DNA of 20,037 bases from VMCP01 sp965655465 (GTDB lineage: Bacteria; Bacteroidota; Bacteroidia; NS11-12g; UBA955): the NCBI GenBank assembly GCA_965655465.1, contig CBFHGY010000037.1, positions 1-20,037 on the forward strand. Direction: 5' to 3'. Each line of letters begins with the position of its first letter. Positions within the stretch are counted from its first letter, which is position 1. A program made the translations under genes and the position numbers. This document shows, piece after piece, positions 14,815-20,037 of the stretch. The notes below the pieces were generated by a model that saw only the letters and a program-made list of their open reading frames with translations, ran no database searches and was not told where the DNA came from.

Positions 14815-15446
14815 AACTCCTTATTTCCCAATTTCTCTTTAAGAAATGCCTCTTTATCGGAATGTCTGTGCCTTACCACAGACGCACTCATGTTTTCAAA
14901 TCCTCTGGCATTTTTAGAAAAGGAATATGCATTTTTTATAGCCATTTTAGCCGCCATTTCATGTACATCGTGATCAGTTCCGTGATAGGTAAATTTCCAA
15001 CCCTTTGATTGCAAACGACTCACAAGTTTACCAATTTGCGATCCTGTAAATTCTTGCGAATCATTTTCATACCCGTCGGTAACAATTACCACCGAAATTT
15101 CAGGCTCATTCTGAAGTGTAGGTGTGTTTTGTATATGGGTTTCTAAACTGATCAACGCTCTTCCCATAGCGTCGTATAAGGGAGTGCCCCCTTTGGGATT
15201 ATATTCCAATTCTGGAAAATGGGTATCCTCATGAATTCCAAAAATAGGAATTGTATTACGCACGGAAATTTCACCGCTAGAGAAGGTCCATGCTTGAAAA
15301 TATTGTTGCAACTCTGGGAATTCAACGCGTTCATTTCTCATAGCCCTAACAATACTTTGATAGGTTCCTTTTACTAATGGATTAAAGCCTTGCATAGATC
15401 CGCTTTCGTCTACGATTAACTGGGTAATGGAATGTTCTTTTTTCAT
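14811..15446 (-). CDS. Cytoplasmic von Willebrand factor A-domain protein
   Basis: A 211-residue protein consisting almost entirely of one vWA domain. The metal-ion-dependent adhesion site is intact: DESGSM (D13, S15, S17), the threonine in KGGTPLYDAM (T88) and the aspartate in IVTDGYEND (D124). There is no signal peptide or membrane segment, so it acts in the cytoplasm. Known relatives of this compact type mediate Mg2+-dependent protein contacts, often beside AAA+ ATPases or tellurium-resistance-like genes; no such partner is adjacent here. The C-terminus is basic and helical (SDKEAFLKEKLGNKEF). It converges on kdsB with overlapping stops and is divergent from the unrecognised gene at 15623. 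The fold is secure; the role is unknown. Confidence 0.85.
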   Translation of the reverse strand: MKKEHSITQLIVDESGSMQGFNPLVKGTYQSIVRAMRNERVEFPELQQYFQAWTFSSGEISVRNTIPIFGIHEDTHFPELEYNPKGGTPLYDAMGRALISLETHIQNTPTLQNEPEISVVIVTDGYENDSQEFTGSQIGKLVSRLQSKGWKFTYHGTDHDVHEMAAKMAIKNAYSFSKNARGFENMSASVVRHRHSDKEAFLKEKLGNKEF

Positions 15447-15572
15447 AAATTGTTCTTTTTAATTAATTTTTTAAGCAAAAATTCAAACTCCTGGCCACTG
15501 AGTATTTGATTTTGTCATTCTGATTACAAAGATGGTACCCTTTTTAGCCGATGTACGGTTTCCACAACCTTG

Positions 15573-15584
15573 TGAGAATTCTCA
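15573..15584. promoter_or_regulatory. 12-bp palindrome in the divergent gap
   Basis: TGAGAATTCTCA is a perfect palindrome 38 bp upstream of the start at 15623, just after a second small inverted repeat, CACAACCTTGTG (15563-15574). It could be an operator for either divergent gene; nothing identifies a regulator. The rest of the 176-bp gap is AT-rich without recognised features, apart from TAACTTCG (15611-15618), a -7-like box 4 nt before the ATG. Confidence 0.25.
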
Positions 15585-15622
15585 GAACACTTTTTACAAG
15601 AAATAAGAATTAACTTCGGAAA

Positions 15623-16915
15623 ATGGTTTGGACACTGCTGGCAATTAAAGGAGAAAATACCGATTACCCCTATTTTCAAAACAATAAAAAATTAGCGGAA
15701 TACTTGAATGAAATTGGCATCACCTTTGTGTCGACATTAGACCCTCTAAATCCGGAAGACCTCAGTATACGCAAACCCATACACCAATTTTTACATGGTT
15801 TTTATCCATTTTATCGCAATGATAGGCGCTATTTAAACCATGAAAATAGCATAGTTGATGGCATAATTGCCAATATTCGTAATCCTCAATATTTGAAATT
15901 CCTTTTTAAAGAATTAGGTATTTTTGGAGAAGACGGCCCCTATGCCATTGTATTTGATAAACATAAAGTTTCGGTAAAGTTTATGGGACAAGCGGGTTGG
16001 AACTCTTATGGTATTGGACTTTATTTATCAGGACCTGATTTATATCCCCCTAAAGTTTGGGAAGAAAAACCCGTTAATTTCAAAATTCCATTCCCGAAAA
16101 AAGGGCAGATTGATACGAAATTTAGTTCCTATAACCCTGACTTAAAATCCCTTGAAGATTTGGGTAATGATGGAATAGCGTTAAAGAATACCAAAATTGC
16201 AGATACGCCCCCCGCTGATGAAAGAAACATTCGTAAAGTTAAATATGATCGAGGCGATGACGTAATCAAAAACCCTAAAACTAAAATACCTTTAAATTGG
16301 CTGAATCAAATTGAAGCTGGTCACAAGGTAACCAACAAAGCCCAAGACTTTGATGTAGAGTTTCATGAAAATTACGCTGAAATTCCTCCAGAAGCCCTTC
16401 GCCTTATGGAAACCATTAGAGAGCAGCAATTGGAATTAGGTTTTCAACAACTCATGCAAATTATTCAATTCAAGCAGAACCTTCAACTCCCGAAAGCTCA
16501 AATTTCCCCAGTGAAAGAAATTCTCAAAATGAATATCGATTCGCATTATACGATTACCCTTGACGATCCTATAGGAGTGTTAAAATTAGAACCTTTACAC
16601 CGGTCAGTGTATATTATTTTCTTACAACATCCTAATGGAATCGACTTATATGATTTAAGAAAATACAGGGACCCCTTACTGCATATTTACAAGGAAATCA
16701 GTCAAAGAGAGCTATTGCAACCTATTATTGAATCTATAGATCGATTGGTCAACCGACACGATAATAGTATTTATGAAAAGATTTCGCGAATAAATAAAAC
16801 CATAAAAGAACGGTTACAACCGCACGATATATCACCCTCACCCTATCTCATTGTAGGGAAACGTGGGGAGGCCAAACGTGTTTTTGGAAGTCGAGATTGG
16901 GTGAATTGGGAATAA
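15623..16915 (+). CDS. Unrecognised Bacteroidota protein (430 aa)
   Basis: I do not recognise a named family. There is no signal peptide or membrane segment, so it is probably cytoplasmic. Residues 1-150 look globular, with several aromatic segments such as HQFLHGFYPFYRNDRRY and GQAGWNSYGIGLYLSG. Residues about 150-240 are polar and probably loosely structured. A helical, Gln-rich stretch follows at about 258-292 (RLMETIREQQLELGFQQLMQ). The C-terminal 125 residues (LEPLHRSVYIIFLQHPNGI, YDLRKYRDPLLHIYKEI, NSIYEKISRINKTIKERL, YLIVGKRGEAKRVF) recall, from memory, a domain in many uncharacterised Bacteroidota proteins, where a similar 'LxPLxxAxYxLFLxHPEGI...ItGeRGE' pattern ends the chain. The function of that domain is not known to me. 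It ends 7 nt from the convergent paaD stop. Confidence 0.75.
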   Translation: MVWTLLAIKGENTDYPYFQNNKKLAEYLNEIGITFVSTLDPLNPEDLSIRKPIHQFLHGFYPFYRNDRRYLNHENSIVDGIIANIRNPQYLKFLFKELGIFGEDGPYAIVFDKHKVSVKFMGQAGWNSYGIGLYLSGPDLYPPKVWEEKPVNFKIPFPKKGQIDTKFSSYNPDLKSLEDLGNDGIALKNTKIADTPPADERNIRKVKYDRGDDVIKNPKTKIPLNWLNQIEAGHKVTNKAQDFDVEFHENYAEIPPEALRLMETIREQQLELGFQQLMQIIQFKQNLQLPKAQISPVKEILKMNIDSHYTITLDDPIGVLKLEPLHRSVYIIFLQHPNGIDLYDLRKYRDPLLHIYKEISQRELLQPIIESIDRLVNRHDNSIYEKISRINKTIKERLQPHDISPSPYLIVGKRGEAKRVFGSRDWVNWE

Positions 16916-16922
16916 AAGACGT

Positions 16923-17414
16923 TTAAAATATCGGTTTAAATGCCTCAAATGCATTGGAGCAATTCTTGCAATAATGCATACTTCTACACAAGGTTGGGCC
17001 AAAGGGCGTTTGCATGGTTGTATTGCGGCTATTGCATAAGGGACAGGCAATATCACTTAATACATCCAACTCAATATAACCTTCATGTTTAGGCGGGGGA
17101 GCGAGACCGTGTTTCAATAGACCGGCCCTACCCTTTTCTGAAATCATGTTCGAATTCCACTGCGTTTCGAAAGATGTTTCAACCTTAATCTGGGTATAAC
17201 CCGCAGCATTTAAAGCTTGGTAAACAAGTTCCTCCATAATTTTCAACGCAGGGCAGCCCGAAAATGTAGGCGTTAACTGCACATATGCAGTATGTTCATT
17301 TTCAGAGGAAATCTTGGTAACGATTCCCAAATCAACGATAGAAATGGTGGGGATCTCAGGATCCATCACCATTTCTAAAGTTTGTTTAATATGTTGTTCT
17401 CTATTTATCGACAT
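16923..17414 (-). CDS. paaD: Phenylacetyl-CoA epoxidase assembly protein PaaD
   Basis: A 163-residue member of the MIP18/DUF59 family, related to iron-sulfur cluster assembly factors. PaaD is required for activity of the phenylacetyl-CoA epoxidase, probably by helping its iron or Fe-S cofactor. The N-terminal domain shows DPEIPTISIVDLGIV and LTPTFSGCPALKIM (Cys54). The C-terminal tail has the expected zinc-ribbon-like cysteines CPLC (124, 127), Cys143 and CKNC (149, 152). It is the fourth gene of the paa cluster, starting 3 nt after the paaC stop, and no paa gene follows: a convergent unrelated gene ends 7 nt beyond. Confidence 0.94.
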   Translation of the reverse strand: MSINREQHIKQTLEMVMDPEIPTISIVDLGIVTKISSENEHTAYVQLTPTFSGCPALKIMEELVYQALNAAGYTQIKVETSFETQWNSNMISEKGRAGLLKHGLAPPPKHEGYIELDVLSDIACPLCNSRNTTMQTPFGPTLCRSMHYCKNCSNAFEAFKPIF

Positions 17415-17417
17415 TGA

Positions 17418-18188
17418 TTACCAATCGGCTCCTGGATCGATACTGAAAACTTCGGTCATCTCGTCTAATAAGGGCTGTAAAAATTCGGTATGAACCCCAT
17501 TCCTACCTCCATAAACAGGGGTAACATTGTTGATTTCAGGAAGTGTATACCCAAAAGTGTTCAATTTTTCGGTAACTATGCGCAACCAAGTTTCTTGTAA
17601 AACGGCTTCTCCCGAGAATATTCCGGCCTCAATAAGTTCGTTTTCATACTTTGATGGTTCGAACATACCCAAGGCATAGGGAAAAGTTTCGTTGATAGCT
17701 TGTTGCATGCGAATTTTGGCTTCTTCACTTCCAAGTGCCAATTGTTTTAACCACGAATCGGCATGCATGGTATGATATTTAATTTCACCGCGGAATTTAC
17801 GAGCTGCCATTTGCAAAGGCTCTACTACGGTATCTGTTAACATATCAATACGCAAGGCGCTTTGGTGATCGAAGAAAAAGTGACGTACTAAAGAAAAGTC
17901 ATATTCTCCTATCGGTAATTCTACCAATTGACACGAATGAAACTGCGGTGCATTTCGAGTGAACGCAACCGTATCGGGGTCGCTTTCACCTAATTCATGC
18001 AGTATTTCATACATGGCAAGAGATTGTCCCAACTTATCTTGAGCCATACTTGAAAAAGCAATATCTTCCTCTAAAATTGGACCCAAACCAGTCCATTCAG
18101 AATTGCGATGACCGAGGATGAGCAAATCGTCTGCCATTCGGTACAATAGATCTTTAAGACCTAAAACGTGATTATCATTAAATTCCAT
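17418..18188 (-). CDS. paaC: Phenylacetyl-CoA epoxidase structural subunit PaaC
   Basis: The 256-residue non-catalytic partner of PaaA. In the known enzyme PaaA and PaaC form the heteromeric core. It is a ferritin-like helical protein: LYRMADDLLILGHRNSEWTG, GPILEEDIAFSSMAQDKLGQ and KYHTMHADSWLKQLALG match PaaC proteins, as does the region around ALGMFEPSKYENELI. Its start overlaps the paaB stop by one base (TAATG, 18190-18186), a sign of translational coupling. Length agrees with E. coli PaaC (248). Confidence 0.95.
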   Translation of the reverse strand: MEFNDNHVLGLKDLLYRMADDLLILGHRNSEWTGLGPILEEDIAFSSMAQDKLGQSLAMYEILHELGESDPDTVAFTRNAPQFHSCQLVELPIGEYDFSLVRHFFFDHQSALRIDMLTDTVVEPLQMAARKFRGEIKYHTMHADSWLKQLALGSEEAKIRMQQAINETFPYALGMFEPSKYENELIEAGIFSGEAVLQETWLRIVTEKLNTFGYTLPEINNVTPVYGGRNGVHTEFLQPLLDEMTEVFSIDPGADW

Positions 18189-18568
18189 TAGGCGTTTTGT
18201 TTTTGGCGCTCCTTAAACGCTTGAATGCGATCCATTACTTTATATGAATTGGGGTCTCTGTGCAATTTAGATGCGGTATTTTCAAACATATCGGCATCTT
18301 CATATTCGGTAACTGCAATTTCAGAAGTTTTCACGACCCAAAGATTCACACAATTGCCTCTGCGGGTATATTGTTCTTTGGCAAACATCATAGCCAATTC
18401 TGCATTAGGAGCATGAACACTGCCCACGTGCATGTGGTGGGTACCCCGTTTTTTTTGTTCGAACACTTCATAGGTTTGAAAATGGTCGAGGGCATTCAAG
18501 GTTCCTTCCGTTGAATTTTCATCCAATTCTGCACGTGTAATTCGAGGATCTAGACTGTTAATTTTCAT
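18188..18568 (-). CDS. paaB: Phenylacetyl-CoA epoxidase subunit PaaB
   Basis: A 126-residue small subunit of the phenylacetyl-CoA epoxidase complex. Motifs typical of PaaB: TYEVFEQKKRGTHHMHVGSV, HAPNAELAMMFAKEQYTRRG and NLWVVKTSEI. The ATG at 18568 (MKINSLDPRITRAEL) is preferred to an upstream in-frame start at 18640, because the longer version overlaps the end of paaA and adds 24 basic residues unlike PaaB. With this start it lies 14 nt after paaA. The family core is usually about 95 residues; the extra 30 at the N-terminus (RITRAELDENSTEGTLNALD) look like a lineage-specific extension. Function is inferred from family and context. Confidence 0.93.
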   Translation of the reverse strand: MKINSLDPRITRAELDENSTEGTLNALDHFQTYEVFEQKKRGTHHMHVGSVHAPNAELAMMFAKEQYTRRGNCVNLWVVKTSEIAVTEYEDADMFENTASKLHRDPNSYKVMDRIQAFKERQKQNA

Positions 18569-18582
18569 AGCTTTTTTGGGGA

Positions 18583-19572
18583 TTAAGATAATGGTGCAAC
18601 GTATTCTGCATCTTTTTGAAGTAATGCCCGGCGCACCCAACGACCTTTTTCTTCTGCCATTCTGCGAACCGCTAAACGTTCTTTATTGCATGGACCGTTT
18701 CCATTGATAACTTGTTTAAATACGTCCCAATTGGGTTCGGTATACTCCCATTTTCCAGTTTCAGGATTCTTTTTTAATTCAGGATCTGGCAAGGTTAAAC
18801 CTAAATCCCAAATTTTAGGAACATACATATCCAAAAATGTTTGACGCATTTCATCGTTGGTACCCATTTTTACTTTCCAACGCATTAAAACTTCGGTATG
18901 TACCGACATTTTATCGGATGGACCAAAGAAATGCATAATGGGTTCCCACCAACGAGTAAGAGCTTCTTGAACCATTTCACGTTGTTTGGGTGTACCAGTT
19001 GCAAGGAAAACCACATTATCGTGACCGTATTTTAAATGGAAAGATTCCTCAGCGCAGATACGATCTAGAGCCCTAACATAGGGTCCGTAACTGCCTTTGC
19101 TATTGGCCAATTGGTTTACGATGGCTCCGGCATCGATTAACCAAGCAATTACCGCTGAATCGGCCCAAGTAACTGCTGGGTAATTAAATACATTGGAATA
19201 TTTACTTTTACCATTGATCAAGTCGTTGATCATATCTTCACGACTTTTTCCAAGAGTTTCAGCAGCAGAGTATAATAATTGCGCATGACCTACTTCGTCT
19301 TGTACTTTGGCCATTAGCGCCAATTTACGTCTGAAACCAGGTGCACGGGTAATCCAAGTACCTTCGGGTAAGGCACCAATAATTTCCGAATGGGCATGCT
19401 GTTCGATCATCCGTACCAATTGCTTGCGGTATTCTGCAGGCATCCAATCATGGGGCTCAATTTTATCGCCCGCAGCAATGCGCGCTTCAAAGGCGGCTAA
19501 TTTTTGTGGATCTTCATTGGCCGTCAATTTATTTTCTTGACCATTGTTTTCGATGTAAGCGTTTCCGTACAT
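18583..19572 (-). CDS. paaA: Phenylacetyl-CoA epoxidase catalytic subunit PaaA
   Basis: The di-iron oxygenase subunit that converts phenylacetyl-CoA to its 1,2-epoxide with O2, the committed step of aerobic phenylacetate degradation. The 329 residues compare with 309 in E. coli. The ferritin-like four-helix core carries candidate iron ligands: Glu63 (HAHSEIIG), Glu93 and His96 (KVQDEVGHAQLLYS), and Glu175/Glu176 with His179 (CAEESFHLKYGHD). The segment PEGTWITRAPGFRRKLALMA is also characteristic. The ATG at 19572 (MYGNAYIENNG) is well placed, 19 nt after the stop of the upstream TetR-family gene. It leads a tight unit of paaA, paaB, paaC and paaD. Confidence 0.96.
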   Translation of the reverse strand: MYGNAYIENNGQENKLTANEDPQKLAAFEARIAAGDKIEPHDWMPAEYRKQLVRMIEQHAHSEIIGALPEGTWITRAPGFRRKLALMAKVQDEVGHAQLLYSAAETLGKSREDMINDLINGKSKYSNVFNYPAVTWADSAVIAWLIDAGAIVNQLANSKGSYGPYVRALDRICAEESFHLKYGHDNVVFLATGTPKQREMVQEALTRWWEPIMHFFGPSDKMSVHTEVLMRWKVKMGTNDEMRQTFLDMYVPKIWDLGLTLPDPELKKNPETGKWEYTEPNWDVFKQVINGNGPCNKERLAVRRMAEEKGRWVRRALLQKDAEYVAPLS

Positions 19573-19591
19573 ATCAGTTTTAATTAGTTTT

Positions 19592-20037
19592 TTACGTAGT
19601 GGGGATTAAAAAGGAGTGGGTGTGCATATTAGGCTTAAGTAACGCCTTTATGATAAATTGGTATAGGCGATCTGCGACTTCTTTGGATTTTAAATCGCCG
19701 TTCGGATTGTACCATTCAACAATGGAATTAAGCGCACTTAAGAGGGTAATTACTGCAAATTTTGGGTCGATTGCATCAAAATCGCCATCATCGATACCCA
19801 GTTGAATGATTTTACGTATTTCAGCTTCGTAAACCCGACGTTTCTCTAGAAATTCCAATCTGGCAGTTTCAGGAAGATACCGCCATTCATGCATAAATAC
19901 CGTGGAGGCATCTAAATCCTTGCACACAATATCTACATGGAATTTCACTAAGGTGTAAAGTTTTTCCGGAGCATTGAAGTAAATCTCATTTACTTCTAAT
20001 ACCGCCAACTCAAATTCTTTGGCTAAATCAAAACATA
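19592..20037 (-). CDS. TetR-family regulator, C-terminal part (5' end outside window)
   Basis: Only the last 148 or so codons are present. The frame is open to the window edge, so the TTG at 20008 is not the true start. The visible part is all-helical (ELAVLEVNEIYFNAPEKLY, STVFMHEWRYLPETARLEFL, RRVYEAEIRKIIQLGIDDGD, AVITLLSALNSIVEWYNPNG) and fits the ligand-binding domain of a TetR regulator of the KstR2/FadR-like type that binds acyl-CoA esters. The DNA-binding helix-turn-helix lies outside the window and cannot be checked. It is upstream of paaA on the same strand with a 19-nt gap, so it probably controls the paa genes in response to phenylacetyl-CoA or a related ester; TetR-type PaaR regulators are known in other bacteria. 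Confidence 0.78.
   Translation of the reverse strand, partial: CFDLAKEFELAVLEVNEIYFNAPEKLYTLVKFHVDIVCKDLDASTVFMHEWRYLPETARLEFLEKRRVYEAEIRKIIQLGIDDGDFDAIDPKFAVITLLSALNSIVEWYNPNGDLKSKEVADRLYQFIIKALLKPNMHTHSFLIPTT

Noticed and set aside
18569..18640. Longer paaB start overlapping the end of paaA
   Set aside because: The extra 24 residues do not resemble PaaB, and the internal ATG at 18568 gives normal operon spacing.

Overview
The window comes from a member of the Bacteroidota, probably a Flavobacteriales-like lineage, although the genus cannot be fixed from the sequence. The evidence is a large secreted protease ending in a type IX secretion (T9SS) sorting domain, AT-rich promoters with the Bacteroidota -7 consensus TAnnTTTG, a secreted protein with a 'VGIGTTSP' N-terminal module seen in many Bacteroidota proteins, and few Shine-Dalgarno sites. 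Most of the window is ordinary chromosomal housekeeping DNA. I see no insertion sequence, phage, integrase, CRISPR array or defence island.

Layout. 1-4603 (+): CTP synthase (pyrG, 5' end outside the window), an intrinsic terminator, an endonuclease/exonuclease/phosphatase-family lipoprotein, and a TM2-AAA+ (CbbX-like) fusion ATPase. 4653-6620: divergent guaB (-) and an OsmC-family gene (+), sharing a short region with two -7 boxes and a hairpin directly before the guaB start. 6639-9862 (-): a C10 (streptopain-like) cysteine protease followed by a lipoprotein whose start overlaps the protease stop (ATGA). 10048-10821 (+): a secreted surface-type protein. 10828-11052 (+): a decayed fragment of a 4,5-DOPA extradiol dioxygenase (YgiD/LigB) gene, lying between that protein and tRNA-Ala(GGC), which has its own promoter and terminator. 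11246-12874 (-): pruA. 12999-14814 (+): alkaline phosphatase and kdsB, 4 nt apart. 14811-15446 (-): a cytoplasmic von Willebrand A protein. 15623-16915 (+): an unrecognised protein. 16923-20037 (-): a TetR-family regulator (5' end outside) followed by paaA, paaB, paaC and paaD.

How the genes work together. pyrG and guaB serve CTP and GMP synthesis. kdsB activates Kdo for lipopolysaccharide. pruA completes proline-to-glutamate oxidation. The paa genes form one tightly packed unit for ring epoxidation of phenylacetyl-CoA: PaaA and PaaC are the monooxygenase core, PaaB is an accessory subunit, and PaaD probably helps cofactor assembly. The reductase paaE and the downstream beta-oxidation genes are not in view.

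No complete novel multi-gene system is evident. The parts most worth a second look are the translationally coupled protease-lipoprotein pair (a possible protease-inhibitor or chaperone pair), the TM2-AAA+ fusion, the hairpin at the guaB start, the dioxygenase remnant beside the tRNA, and the unrecognised 430-residue protein at 15623.
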